Source: Cryomorphaceae bacterium
GTDB lineage: Bacteria; Bacteroidota; Bacteroidia; Flavobacteriales_D; Sanyastnellaceae
Assembly: GCA_016124575.1 (NCBI GenBank)
Contig: WGNM01000003.1
Span: 1-64,000, forward strand
DNA: 64,000 nt
Direction: 5' to 3'
Shown one piece after another: positions 45,641-54,734 of this stretch. Under the pieces are notes generated by a model that made no database searches, was not told where the DNA came from, and saw nothing but the letters and a program-made list of their open reading frames with translations. Each line of letters begins with the position of its first letter. The stretch's first letter is position 1. The position numbers were made by a program, and so were the translations under genes.

Positions 45641-47203
45641 TTATTCAGAAAAGATATAGTCGATGTCCATTACCCAATTCGACCGCACTTCAATGGCTTC
45701 TCTGAAATTCCACACTTGCTCGGGCTGGCGCCGGGTTCCGTAGTCTGCTGGGTCCCATTTTTCATTGCCATTTCGGTCGTCAATTACCATCAAGGTGTAC
45801 GAGCCGGGTAGCAAGTCGGTAAAGGTTGATATGCCGCTTTGTATCACGCGGTGCGCTATCTGTTCGCCATTTCGCATTAAAAATACTACAGCATGTCCGC
45901 CCATTGCTGGCAACTGCATGCTGATGTTCAATGTCCCGTAATAATCGGCCTTGTGGGTTATGGTTTTCCAACTCAAGGTGTCGTGACCCCACTCTTCTCT
46001 GCTCTCAACAGCACCCGGAAATAATTTGATTTTGTATTCTTTCCCTGGCTCGCGATCAAACTCTATGGCTACGTTATATGGGTTTGGTGTGGCAACAACT
46101 CTGGCGCTTAAAAGTGTGGAGTCGCGCATTACGTGCACCAGTGTGTCGGTAATTTTTGAAAGCGGACGGGTGAATTGAACCGTGATGCTGTCTGTGGCTC
46201 TCAAGCTGGCAGGCAACCTGCCCACTATTCCAAGTGTGCTTTCCTTTGGTTCCAGGTCTTCGAAAAACAGGGTGTCGGTAAAACTTCGCTCTGAAAAAAT
46301 TACGCTTTCTGGCATGTCAGTAATGGGCCAAATAAAGAGGCTGTCGCCCTGTGGCCAAAACATGATTTTTCTTGTGCTGTCGATGCTTTGTATCCTGCTG
46401 GCTTCATTCCATGGAATGTTCAATGCTGCGCTGATATACCCTGTTTCATCGGCGCGATACGAGCGGAAATACTGCACGGTGTCGCGCTGGGTGCTCAACT
46501 TTAATGTCGGTATGCGGTTGGGTTTGTCTGGTGATATTACAACGGCACTATCCAAAAATGCGATGCTCTCTGTTACGTCGTCGTACAAGTAGTTCTGGTT
46601 TTGCTCGCTCAAGGCAAACAGGCTATATGTGCCTTCTTTGAGGTGAGAAAATGTGAAGTCGCCTTTTTCGTTGCTCCGGGTGATGTAGTACGGACGAGTA
46701 GTAAGGGGCATGCTGTCTTCCAGCGAGCTGTACATCATTACTTTCACTCCTTTCATGGGTTCACCGGTGTACTCGTTTCTCAAGGTGCCCTCCAAACTTA
46801 GGGAGTCAAGGGTTTTCCCAGTAGAGAAAACATAGGTTAACTCATCGGCAGGGTTGCCTTCGGTAATGTCGGTTACGCCGTCGCCAAAGCTCATGGTGTA
46901 GGTAACATCGGGCAATAGGTCTTCCTCAAAGGTGATGATGAGGTTTTTGCCTTTTACGCGCATGATGGGTTTTCCCGCCAGCGGCGGGGATATGACAAGC
47001 TGGTTGTAGATGTCGTTCAATTGCACATATTCGTCGAACTCTATGAGTATCGATTTGGTGTTGAAGCGGGTAGTGCCAAACGGGGGCGACATGAGGGTGT
47101 CTGCAGGTGGGGTGATGTCTTTGTCGCCGCCGTCAGGCGAAACAATCTTCGCACAGCCAGATAAGATGATGGCAATAAGGACAATACAAAGTATCCGACT
47201 CAT
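45641..47203 (-). CDS. Ig-like (Big_5-type) lipoprotein
   Basis: A 520-residue predicted lipoprotein. The start at 47203 opens a lipoprotein signal ending in the lipobox LSGC (about residues 16-19). An N-terminal Ig-like domain (ADTLMSPPFGTTRFNTKSILIEFDEYVQLND) matches the Big_5 type found in many Bacteroidota proteins; TYTMSFGDGVTDITEGNPA follows, then a carboxypeptidase-regulatory-like repeat (~160-250) and two more beta domains. Upstream in-frame extension to 47299 is rejected. The ATG overlaps the fRMsr stop by 4 bp. Role unknown; probably an envelope structural protein. Confidence 0.85.
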   Translation of the reverse strand: MSRILCIVLIAIILSGCAKIVSPDGGDKDITPPADTLMSPPFGTTRFNTKSILIEFDEYVQLNDIYNQLVISPPLAGKPIMRVKGKNLIITFEEDLLPDVTYTMSFGDGVTDITEGNPADELTYVFSTGKTLDSLSLEGTLRNEYTGEPMKGVKVMMYSSLEDSMPLTTRPYYITRSNEKGDFTFSHLKEGTYSLFALSEQNQNYLYDDVTESIAFLDSAVVISPDKPNRIPTLKLSTQRDTVQYFRSYRADETGYISAALNIPWNEASRIQSIDSTRKIMFWPQGDSLFIWPITDMPESVIFSERSFTDTLFFEDLEPKESTLGIVGRLPASLRATDSITVQFTRPLSKITDTLVHVMRDSTLLSARVVATPNPYNVAIEFDREPGKEYKIKLFPGAVESREEWGHDTLSWKTITHKADYYGTLNISMQLPAMGGHAVVFLMRNGEQIAHRVIQSGISTFTDLLPGSYTLMVIDDRNGNEKWDPADYGTRRQPEQVWNFREAIEVRSNWVMDIDYIFSE

Positions 47204-47682
47204 GGGCGTGAAATCAGATTTACAATCTCTTCCAATGCTGCGACATCGTGGTTGTCGAAGTCGTTCAATTTGTCGCTGTCTACATCCAAAACACCCCATA
47301 CTTCACCATCCATGCCGATTAGTGGTACCACAATTTCTGATTTAGAAGCACTGCTGCACGCGATATGACCGGGAAATGCGTCTACATCAGGGACGTTTAC
47401 GGTTGTCTTGTTGACCCACGCATGTGCGCATACTCCGCGCTGGCGCGACAATCGTGTGCAGGCTACCGGTCCTTGAAAGGGCCCCAATACCAGTTGGTCG
47501 CCGTCAACCAAATAAAAGCCTACCCACCAAAAGTCGAAGGCTTCTTTCAAAGCAGCACTCACATTGGCCAAGTTGGCAATGAGGTTGGTTTCTCCGGCTA
47601 CAAGCGATTGTATTTGTGGAACCAATGCCTTATATCGCTCTGCCTTGGTAAGGGTGTTATCAATATGTAGTGATGTCGACAT
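47200..47682 (-). CDS. GAF-domain free methionine-(R)-sulfoxide reductase
   Basis: A 160-residue single-GAF protein that reduces free methionine-R-sulfoxide. The three characteristic cysteines are Cys75 (GPVACTRLSR), Cys85 (QRGVCAHAW) and Cys109 (HIACSSASKSEIVVPL). The start at 47682 fits the family; the frame to 47715 would overlap comF. A perfect TATCTTTG box (47688-47695) lies 5 nt before the ATG. It overlaps the Ig-like lipoprotein start by 4 bp, so the two are cotranscribed. Confidence 0.9.
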   Translation of the reverse strand: MSTSLHIDNTLTKAERYKALVPQIQSLVAGETNLIANLANVSAALKEAFDFWWVGFYLVDGDQLVLGPFQGPVACTRLSRQRGVCAHAWVNKTTVNVPDVDAFPGHIACSSASKSEIVVPLIGMDGEVWGVLDVDSDKLNDFDNHDVAALEEIVNLISRP

Positions 47683-47687
47683 GGGCG

Positions 47688-47695
47688 CAAAGATA
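47688..47695 (-). promoter_or_regulatory. -7 promoter box of the fRMsr gene
   Basis: TATCTTTG, a perfect TAnnTTTG match 5 nt before the ATG, in the 29-bp gap after the comF stop. Confidence 0.6.
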
Positions 47696-47711
47696 ATGCG
47701 AATAGTTGTAC

Positions 47712-48392
47712 TCAATAACGCTTCATTGCTTGGGCTAGTGCGCCAATATAAAGTGCTTGTGGTTCTTTCTCCATGAGGATGTTACCGCATGAGTCGAGGG
47801 TAGAGCCTGTTGTTACTACATCGTCTACAAGCAATAGCCGCTTGCCTGTTATGTCTATGCCTGAGTTCCGATACAATTCTCCTGATTGTTTCCACCGTTC
47901 TATGCGGTTGAGTGTTGTTAGCGATTTTTTGTGCTCAACGCGCTCAAGTGCTTGCTGAACGTCAACTTCAAGGATGTCTGCTATGCCTTTGGCGATCCAA
48001 GTGGCTTGGTTATATCCGCGCTTGCGCTCTTTTTTTGGATGCAGGGGAACTGGAACAATGATGTCTATCAAGGGTGGCTCGGCAAGTTTTTTCAAGCGCA
48101 AACCAAACTGCCTGCCGAAGTGGTAAGCCACCCGCGGATCTCCTCCGTACTTCAAGGTGTGCATCATTTTCTGTACGGTCGAGCCGCGGGTGAAGTGGTA
48201 GTTCGAAAAGGCGCCTTGCAACAACAGGCGTCCCCAAAAAACAGGTTCCAAGGGCTGAATGCCTGTTGGCATAAGGGCTTGGGGTAGTTGTAGTTCGCAA
48301 CGCAGACATAAATAATGCTGTTCGTTGGGCAAACGAGAGCCACATGCCACACAAGCATGAGGAAATACGATGTGCTTGATCGATTGAAACAT
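47712..48392 (-). CDS. ComF family phosphoribosyltransferase-like protein
   Basis: A 226-residue protein with an N-terminal zinc finger (Cys14, Cys17, Cys29, Cys32 in HACVACG and LCLRC) and a C-terminal phosphoribosyltransferase domain with the PRPP loop VDDVVTTGSTL near residue 190. ComF proteins support DNA uptake and transformation; no other competence genes are nearby. The start at 48392 is chosen to match the family N-terminus (FQSIKHIVFPHACVACG). Confidence 0.92.
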   Translation of the reverse strand: MFQSIKHIVFPHACVACGSRLPNEQHYLCLRCELQLPQALMPTGIQPLEPVFWGRLLLQGAFSNYHFTRGSTVQKMMHTLKYGGDPRVAYHFGRQFGLRLKKLAEPPLIDIIVPVPLHPKKERKRGYNQATWIAKGIADILEVDVQQALERVEHKKSLTTLNRIERWKQSGELYRNSGIDITGKRLLLVDDVVTTGSTLDSCGNILMEKEPQALYIGALAQAMKRY

Positions 48393-48464
48393 GGTGCAAG
48401 GTGCAAAGGAGTGGCGCACTTGTCAATACCAACTTTGTAGATGCTAACTTCTATTTTGTTTCTG

Positions 48465-48824
48465 CTATTTCGCTCGCGAAAAACCGATGGTGATCAGTAT
48501 CAATGCGAGGATAAAAAAGGTGTTCGAGATGCCGTAAATTTTGAAATAGCTGAACAATAGTCCCACCAACAGCAAGGTGCGTCCCATGAAATACCACTTT
48601 TCATTTTTTACGTGCTTGTACTGGGCAAGAAAGTGCAACAAACTCCATACAAACCACAAGGTCAGTGAAACAAGCATGATGGTGGCCTGATATGGCCAAT
48701 GTTGCAAACGAAAAACAAGCGCGGTTATGATACCGAGAAGCGCCAATCCGCGCAACATGGGGTAGCTCTTCAAGGGTTTTTCGTTGTCTTCAGGCAGGTC
48801 GAGTATGTTTTCTTCTTCGTTCAC
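48465..48824 (-). CDS. Small polytopic membrane protein
   Basis: A 119-residue protein with an acidic N-terminus (~20 residues) and about three to four hydrophobic segments. It contains FRLQHWPYQATIM, which recalls a short motif in GldL-type proteins, but the length and the rest do not match, so I do not assign that role. The start is GTG at 48824. A TATCTTTC box lies 4 nt before it, and the divergent DUF72 gene starts only 38 bp away. Confidence 0.65.
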   Translation of the reverse strand: MNEEENILDLPEDNEKPLKSYPMLRGLALLGIITALVFRLQHWPYQATIMLVSLTLWFVWSLLHFLAQYKHVKNEKWYFMGRTLLLVGLLFSYFKIYGISNTFFILALILITIGFSRAK

Positions 48825-48862
48825 GGCTGAAAGATACTGTGCGTTCTAGTTAAATTGCACGC

Positions 48863-49753
48863 ATGAAGTTTGGGAAACTTGAAAATATTGATGGAGTTGA
48901 TTTTTCTCTTCCTCCAGATCACGCCGATACTGCCGTTTGTCTTGGCGGTAATTCAGCTAAAGCAGATGTGTATGCTGGCGGTACAATGTGGACCATTCCT
49001 GCCTGGAAAGGAAAAATCTATCCGGTAAAAGCGAAAAATGCCGACTTGATTCGCCTGTATGGTGAGCAGTTTGGTACCATCGAGCTAAATGCAACGCACT
49101 ACAAAATTCATCAGCCTGAGGTGATGAAACGCTGGGCCGATGAAATGCCCGAGGACTTTAAATTTTGTCCGAAATTCCCGCAACTGATTTCGCATTATCG
49201 TAGGTTCAACAATTGCGAAGCACCAACAGATGATTTTCTAGAGGCAATTCTTGCTCTGGATAAAAAAGCGGGTCCGTCGTTCATACAACTCCCTCCTCAT
49301 TTTGCCCCCAAACACGGTGCTGCACTGCTAAAATACGTCGATCGCTGGCCGATTGATGTCCCAATGGCGATTGAATTCCGACACCCCGATTGGTTCACTG
49401 AAAATCTTGAAGCTGAGCTGGTATGGCAAAAAATGAAGGAACGCGGCATTGGAGCGGTAATATCGGATACGAGCGGAAGAAGAGATGCTGTTCACATGCG
49501 TCTGACGAGTCGGTTTTTAATTGTGCGTTTCGGGGGTAACAATTTACATGCTACCGACGATTCGCGCATGGCAGAATGGGCAGCGCGCATTTCTAAATGG
49601 CAAAACGAGGGGTTGCAAGAGGTGCATTTTTTGGTTCACCAACCAGATAGCATCAACACTCCTGAAACGTGCATCCGCTTTAGCGAAATAATAAAAAAAG
49701 AGGGGATTCGAAATGTCAAATCCCCTCTGCTATTGCAAGGTGCGCTTTTCTAA
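48863..49753 (+). CDS. DUF72 domain protein
   Basis: A 296-residue TIM-barrel-like protein of the DUF72 family. Motifs are GTMWTIPAWKGKIYP (about 34-48), TIELNATHYKIH (about 73-84), PEDFKFCPKFPQLISH and the MAIEFRHPDWF strand near 170. DUF72 proteins are widespread with no settled function. Its last ~20 codons contain the secA terminator on the opposite strand. It starts 38 bp from the divergent small membrane gene, leaving almost no room for two leaders. Confidence 0.9.
   Translation: MKFGKLENIDGVDFSLPPDHADTAVCLGGNSAKADVYAGGTMWTIPAWKGKIYPVKAKNADLIRLYGEQFGTIELNATHYKIHQPEVMKRWADEMPEDFKFCPKFPQLISHYRRFNNCEAPTDDFLEAILALDKKAGPSFIQLPPHFAPKHGAALLKYVDRWPIDVPMAIEFRHPDWFTENLEAELVWQKMKERGIGAVISDTSGRRDAVHMRLTSRFLIVRFGGNNLHATDDSRMAEWAARISKWQNEGLQEVHFLVHQPDSINTPETCIRFSEIIKKEGIRNVKSPLLLQGALF
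49691..49728 (-). terminator. secA terminator inside the DUF72 coding region
   Basis: A 10-bp perfect stem (AGAGGGGATT at 49699-49708 with AATCCCCTCT at 49719-49728, 10-nt loop) followed on the minus strand by a run of seven T's. It lies about 29 bp past the secA stop and wholly within the 3' coding end of the convergent DUF72 gene (Lys-Lys-Glu-Gly-Ile-Arg region). Confidence 0.8.
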
Positions 49754-49756
49754 GTT

Positions 49757-52700
49757 CTATTCAGCGGTGCCGTGGCAGTTTTTGTATTTCTTGCCAGACC
49801 CACACGGACAAGCTTCGTTTCTGCCGACGATTTTATCTGCTTTTCGCGGTTGCACAGCTGCTGGTCGTTGCGCAGGAGCTTGTGATGCACGCATCTGATT
49901 GGCACTTTCACTGATGTTGTCGACATCTTGTTTGTTCGTAGTAACACGCGGTGCCTCAACCTGTCGAGGTGGTGCCTGACGAACAGGTTCTGTGCGTGCT
50001 GGTAAATTCGCACGCATCAAGAATGTGGCTACGTCTATGTTCATTTTGGCTACCATGCCTCTGAACAATTCGTACGACTCAAATTTGTAAATCAAAAGCG
50101 GGTCTTTTTGCTCGAAACGGGCGTGTTGCACGTTCGAACGCAAATCATCCATTCCACGCAAGTGCTCTTTCCAAGAATTATCGAGTACCGACAATGTCAC
50201 GTTTCTTTCCAAGGCGTCTATTAACTCCTTGCCTCGGCTGTTAAAGCACTTTTCTATGTTGGCAATTACTTGCATCGACCGCTTTCCATCTGTAAATGGC
50301 ACTGCCATGTCTTTAAACGAATTGGTCTGATCTTCATACACCTGCTGAATAACAGGGAATGCGATTTCGCCCAATTGCGTCATGCGACGTTGGTAGTTAT
50401 CTTCGGCTGCCTGATACAGTTTGTAAATGTGGTCGGCAGTTGGCGTAGTCAAAAATTTCTCTTTGTCGAGAGGCGGTTCAATACCGAAGTATGCCAACAC
50501 GTCGAAGGTGTAAGTTTCGTAATCTTTGTTCGCTACGGTATCGGTAACAACGCTTTCAGCTAGTTCGTAGAAAACGTTTGCGATATCGAGCTTCAGACGT
50601 TCGCCAAATAGCGCGTGACGTCGACGTTTGTAGATAACTTCGCGCTGTGAGTTCATCACATCGTCATACTCCAACAGTCGCTTGCGGATACCGAAGTTGT
50701 TTTCTTCTACTTTTTTCTGAGCGCGCTCAATTGATTTGGTAATCATGGAGTGTTGAATCACTTCTCCTTCCTCAATTCCCAATCGGTCCATCATTTTTGC
50801 AATGCGGTCTGATCCAAACAAACGCATCAAATCATCTTCAAGAGAAACGAAGAACTGACTGCTACCTGGGTCTCCCTGACGTCCTGAACGTCCGCGAAGC
50901 TGACGGTCAACCCGACGTGAGTCGTGACGCTCAGTACCAATAATGGCCAAACCTCCTGCGGCTTTTACTTCATCGGTGAGTTTGATGTCGGTACCTCGAC
51001 CTGCCATGTTTGTGGCTATGGTTACAACGCCTGAACGACCTGCTTGTGCAACAATTTCTGCTTCGCGTTGGTGCATCTTCGCGTTCAATACCTGGTGGCC
51101 GATCTTGCGAATGTCGAGCATTTTCGAAAGCAACTCTGAAACCTCAACGGTGGTTGTTCCCACCAACACCGGTCTGCCCGCTTCACTCAGCGAAACGATG
51201 GTGTCTATAACGGCATTGTATTTTTCACGCTTGGTCTTATAAACCAAGTCTTGCATGTCGTTTCTTGAAATAGGTCTGTTGGTTGGGATGATCATCACAT
51301 CCAACTTGTAGATGTCCCACAATTCCTGTGCTTCTGTCTCCGCTGTTCCCGTCATACCCGCTAGTTTGTGGTACATGCGGAAGTAGTTTTGAAGTGTCAC
51401 GGTAGCGTAGGTCTGCGTTGCAGCTTCAATGCGTACGTTTTCTTTTGCTTCTATCGCTTGGTGCAGTCCATCTGAATATCGACGGCCTTGCATGATACGT
51501 CCTGTTTGCTCATCAACAATCATGACTTTGTTGTCCATAACAACATATTCTATGTCTTTTTCAAACAATGAATATGCCTTCAACAATTGGTTCATGGTGT
51601 GAATGCGAGCCGATTTTACTGAATACTCCTGCACGAGCGTTTCTTTCAGTTTCAATCGTTCGTCGTCGGTATAGTTTCCGTTTGAAATGTTGACCAATTC
51701 GGTGGCAAGGTCAGGCATGGTGAAGAAGTTATCGTCATCCATGTTTTTCGAAATCAGCTCAATACCTTTTTCGGTTAACTCAACTTGATTGTTTTTCTCG
51801 TCGATCACGAAATACAATTCCTGATCGGCCTTCCACATCTCGCGCTGGTTGTCTTGCAAGTAGTACCCTTCTGTTTTGAGGAGTATCTGCTTCATTCCTT
51901 CTTCTGAGAGGAATTTAATGACCGCCTTGTTTTTCGGAAATCCGCGGTAAGCGCGGAAAAGAGCCAGTCCGCCTTCGGTAAGATCTTCTTTGCTTGGACT
52001 GTCGGATTTTAATTTCGTTTTCGCCTCTGCGAGGAATTGAGTTGCGGCTTGCTTTTGAGCATTCACTAGCAATTGCACGCGTGGCTTCAATTCATTGAAT
52101 TCGTGTTGGTCGCCTTTCGGGGTTGGACCAGAGATGATAAGTGGCGTACGCGCCTCATCGATCAAAACTGAGTCGACCTCATCGACAATAGCGAAATGGT
52201 GACGGCGCTGAACGAGGTGTTCTGGGTTGCTCGCCATGTTGTCGCGCAGGTAGTCAAAACCAAATTCGTTGTTGGTGCCGTAAGTGATGTCGGCCAAGTA
52301 AGCCTGACGGCGTTCGTGTGAGTTCGGTTGGTGCTTGTCGATGCAGTCAATGCGCATTCCATGGAATTCGAAAAGCGGACCCATCCATTCACTATCGCGT
52401 CGAGCGAGGTAATCGTTCACGGTTACAAGGTGAACGCCTCTGCCAGCAAGAGCATTCAAGAAAACGGGAAGTGTTGCTACCAGGGTTTTTCCTTCCCCTG
52501 TTTGCATCTCTGCCACTTTTCCGCGGTGCAAGGCAACACCTCCAATGAGCTGAACGTCGTAGTGAACGATTTCCCATTTGATTTCGTTTCCAGCCGCCAT
52601 CCAGGTGTTTTGCCAAACAGCTTGGTCGCCTTCAACGGTGACGTTGTTTCTTTTCGATGCTAGTTCTTTGTCGAATTCTGAAGGCGTAACCCGAAGAGGG

Positions 52701-53089
52701 GCATCTTCTTTGAAACGTCGGGCAGTTTCTTTTACGATGGCGAATGCTTCCGGCAATATTTCCTCCAACACCGATTCAATGGTGCTGTTGATCTCTTTTT
52801 CTTTTTTGTCGACCTCGTCGTATATCGCTTCTTTCGATTCGATATCCATTTGTGGATCTGCCTCGATTTTCGATTTCAAGGCGCGAATTTCACCTTCTAG
52901 ACCGCTGATGCGTTCGTTGATTAACGACTTCAATCCTGCAGTTTTGGCGCGCAATTGATCGTTCGATAGTCCTTTAAGCTCGCTGAAAATTGCATTTATC
53001 TTATCGACGATCGGAGAAATTTCCTGAACATCTTTTTCAGACTTATCACCTAAAATTTTCTTTAGGATTTTATTGATTGTTCCTAACAT
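49757..53089 (-). CDS. secA: Preprotein translocase ATPase SecA
   Basis: A 1110-residue motor of the Sec pathway that drives proteins through SecYEG; it is the first export step for the T9SS cargo here. Walker A is MQTGEGKTL near residue 182; the DEAD-like box is [17 protein letters not shown]; the second helicase half has [12 protein letters not shown] and [18 protein letters not shown]. The C-terminus carries a SEC-C zinc motif ([14 protein letters not shown]) for SecB/ribosome contact. Its length, above that of E. coli SecA, is usual in this phylum. A TATTTTTG box at 53131-53138 and a 5' hairpin precede the gene. Confidence 0.97.
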   Translation of the reverse strand: MLGTINKILKKILGDKSEKDVQEISPIVDKINAIFSELKGLSNDQLRAKTAGLKSLINERISGLEGEIRALKSKIEADPQMDIESKEAIYDEVDKKEKEINSTIESVLEEILPEAFAIVKETARRFKEDAPLRVTPSEFDKELASKRNNVTVEGDQAVWQNTWMAAGNEIKWEIVHYDVQLIGGVALHRGKVAEMQTGEGKTLVATLPVFLNALAGRGVHLVTVNDYLARRDSEWMGPLFEFHGMRIDCIDKHQPNSHERRQAYLADITYGTNNEFGFDYLRDNMASNPEHLVQRRHHFAIVDEVDSVLIDEARTPLIISGPTPKGDQHEFNELKPRVQLLVNAQKQAATQFLAEAKTKLKSDSPSKEDLTEGGLALFRAYRGFPKNKAVIKFLSEEGMKQILLKTEGYYLQDNQREMWKADQELYFVIDEKNNQVELTEKGIELISKNMDDDNFFTMPDLATELVNISNGNYTDDERLKLKETLVQEYSVKSARIHTMNQLLKAYSLFEKDIEYVVMDNKVMIVDEQTGRIMQGRRYSDGLHQAIEAKENVRIEAATQTYATVTLQNYFRMYHKLAGMTGTAETEAQELWDIYKLDVMIIPTNRPISRNDMQDLVYKTKREKYNAVIDTIVSLSEAGRPVLVGTTTVEVSELLSKMLDIRKIGHQVLNAKMHQREAEIVAQAGRSGVVTIATNMAGRGTDIKLTDEVKAAGGLAIIGTERHDSRRVDRQLRGRSGRQGDPGSSQFFVSLEDDLMRLFGSDRIAKMMDRLGIEEGEVIQHSMITKSIERAQKKVEENNFGIRKRLLEYDDVMNSQREVIYKRRRHALFGERLKLDIANVFYELAESVVTDTVANKDYETYTFDVLAYFGIEPPLDKEKFLTTPTADHIYKLYQAAEDNYQRRMTQLGEIAFPVIQQVYEDQTNSFKDMAVPFTDGKRSMQVIANIEKCFNSRGKELIDALERNVTLSVLDNSWKEHLRGMDDLRSNVQHARFEQKDPLLIYKFESYELFRGMVAKMNIDVATFLMRANLPARTEPVRQAPPRQVEAPRVTTNKQDVDNISESANQMRASQAPAQRPAAVQPRKADKIVGRNEACPCGSGKKYKNCHGTAE

Positions 53090-53106
53090 GGTAATGTGTT
53101 CAAAAT

Positions 53107-53138
53107 GGTGAATACCCGTTCACCGTGGCGCAAAAATA
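53107..53138 (-). promoter_or_regulatory. secA -7 box and 5' untranslated hairpin
   Basis: TATTTTTG (53131-53138, minus strand) is a perfect TAnnTTTG match. Just downstream is an inverted repeat, GGTGAA and TTCACC with a 6-nt loop (53107-53124), which would form a stem-loop at or near the very 5' end of the secA mRNA, about 17 nt before the ATG. Confidence 0.5.
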
Positions 53139-53587
53139 CAATCTTCTGCTCGGTTTTAGCGGGTTTCGGGTAGTCGAAAATAATGCCATTCTAAAAAACT
53201 GTCAGACTGTCAAAAAAAGACGGGCAGAATGGCAGTTTTGATGCGCATGTCCCGCTGCCATTGATGTCTGTTTTTTTGGCCGCTCGACCTATACAAAATT
53301 ATGCCAAAAAAAGGTGTTAGATAGGTGTGAAAATTGCGTTGATAACAATGGTTAATTGTCCGTAATTCACGTCTGATGCGGAGTGTAGAGAGGTAAAAAT
53401 ATTTAGTGTTAAAAACTTCGAAGGAATGTGGATTGTTTTGAATTGACAAGAGGAGGATTATTGACAACTTTTGTAGGGTCAACTGACGCCTCAGATTTCT
53501 TACCGGTACAAAGTCATTTCGGTCTTGATTTTCTGCATGTTGATGATTTTGTTAAACCTAGCCGCAAGGTATTTTTTTAGAGAAACC
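53139..53587. other. Long intergenic region before nrdB with competing hairpins
   Basis: About 450 bases with no credible gene. Three complementary segments occur: GCCATTCT (53185-53192), AGAATGGC/AATGGCAG (53226-53235) and CTGCCATT (53255-53262). The middle can pair with either flank, giving two mutually exclusive stems. A T-run (53271-53277) follows on the plus strand. The nrdB promoter must lie here; I see no perfect TAnnTTTG close to nrdB. Confidence 0.4.
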
Positions 53588-54634
53588 ATGGAGAACTTGA
53601 CTCCCGAACAGCAGAAAATGCAACAAATGTCTATAGAGGAAGTGTTGCCGGTGAACACCGCAGTTGAAGAACCGATTCTAACCGAGAATCCAAACCGCTT
53701 TGTGTTGTTCCCGATTGAACACGATGATATTTGGCAATTCTACAAAAAGGCTGAGGCGAGCTTTTGGACTGCTGAGGAGATCGATTTGGGTGCGGATTTG
53801 GTTGATTGGAATACAAAGTTGAATGATGATGAGCGTTACTTCATCAAACATATTCTGGCTTTTTTCGCGGCAAGCGATGGCATCGTGAACGAAAACCTCG
53901 CTGAGAATTTCGTTGCTGAAGTGCAATACACCGAAGCGAAGTTTTTCTACGGATTCCAAATCATGATGGAAAACATTCACTCAGAAACATACTCGTTACT
54001 GATTGATTCGTACATCAAAGATTCTGTTGAAAAAGCACGCCTTTTCAATGCCATTGAAACCTTAGATTGCGTTGCTCGAAAAGCAAATTGGGCGCTCAAC
54101 TGGATCGAGAAAGGAAGCTTTGCTGAACGCATCGTGGCCTTCGCTGCTGTAGAGGGTATCTTCTTCTCAGGTAGTTTCTGCTCAATCTTCTGGTTGAAGA
54201 AGAGAGGACTGATGCCAGGGTTGGGATTCTCTAACGAATTGATCTCTCGTGATGAAGGCATGCACTGCGATTTCGCTTGTTTGCTATATGAAAATCACAT
54301 TGTAAATAAATTGCCGAAGAAAACCGTTCAAGATATAATCACTGAAGCGGTGGAAATCGAAAAAGAGTTCATCATTGATGCACTTCCTGTGAAGTTGATC
54401 GGAATGAACTCGGATCTCATGTCGCAATACATTGAGTTTGTGGCCGACAGGTTACTTGTTGAATTGGGGAATGAAAAAGTGTACAATGTGTCGAACCCGT
54501 TCGATTTTATGGACATGATTTCACTCCAAGGAAAAACCAATTTCTTCGAGAAACGTGTCGCCGAATACCAAAAGGCTGGCTTTGGTGACAAAGAGAGCAA
54601 AAACCAAGAATTCCGCCTAACCGACGAATTCTAA
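53588..54634 (+). CDS. nrdB: Class Ia ribonucleotide reductase, small subunit
   Basis: A 348-residue R2 protein of the eukaryote-like group. Diiron ligands visible include Asp97 ([13 protein letters not shown]), Glu128 and His131 (MENIHSETY); the radical-bearing tyrosine is Tyr135 in the same motif. A further ligand region is [14 protein letters not shown] and RDEGMHCDF. It gives NrdA the tyrosyl radical needed to reduce ribonucleoside diphosphates. The start at 53588 (MENLTPEQQ) is chosen; the upstream extension is hydrophobic and unlike the family. It precedes nrdA by 100 bp, probably in one operon. Confidence 0.96.
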   Translation: MENLTPEQQKMQQMSIEEVLPVNTAVEEPILTENPNRFVLFPIEHDDIWQFYKKAEASFWTAEEIDLGADLVDWNTKLNDDERYFIKHILAFFAASDGIVNENLAENFVAEVQYTEAKFFYGFQIMMENIHSETYSLLIDSYIKDSVEKARLFNAIETLDCVARKANWALNWIEKGSFAERIVAFAAVEGIFFSGSFCSIFWLKKRGLMPGLGFSNELISRDEGMHCDFACLLYENHIVNKLPKKTVQDIITEAVEIEKEFIIDALPVKLIGMNSDLMSQYIEFVADRLLVELGNEKVYNVSNPFDFMDMISLQGKTNFFEKRVAEYQKAGFGDKESKNQEFRLTDEF

Positions 54635-54668
54635 CACTTTTAGAACAATTTAGAATGATATATTGGGG

Positions 54669-54704
54669 TGCGACATCTCGTCGCGCTCTGGGGATGATAC
54701 CCCC
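54669..54704 (+). other. Two hairpins in the nrdB-nrdA gap
   Basis: Adjacent stems in the 100-bp gap: GCGAC-atctc-GTCGC (54670-54684) and GGGG-atgata-CCCC (54690-54703). Neither has a T-run, so they are not typical terminators. They could adjust nrdA versus nrdB expression or mRNA stability. Confidence 0.35.
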
Positions 54705-54734
54705 ATAAAAGACCAACACTTAAAGAGGAAACAA

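Noticed and set aside
48465-48824. GldL gliding motility protein
   Set aside because: Only a short HWP motif is shared; length, topology and neighbours do not match a gld operon.
53391-53415. NrdR box upstream of nrdB
   Set aside because: One half-site resembles the consensus (TATTTAGTGT) but the other half does not, and no second box at the usual spacing was found.
53139-53587. Cobalamin riboswitch before the ribonucleotide reductase genes
   Set aside because: I could not see the conserved B12-box core or the expected stems, and this is a class Ia, not B12-dependent, enzyme.
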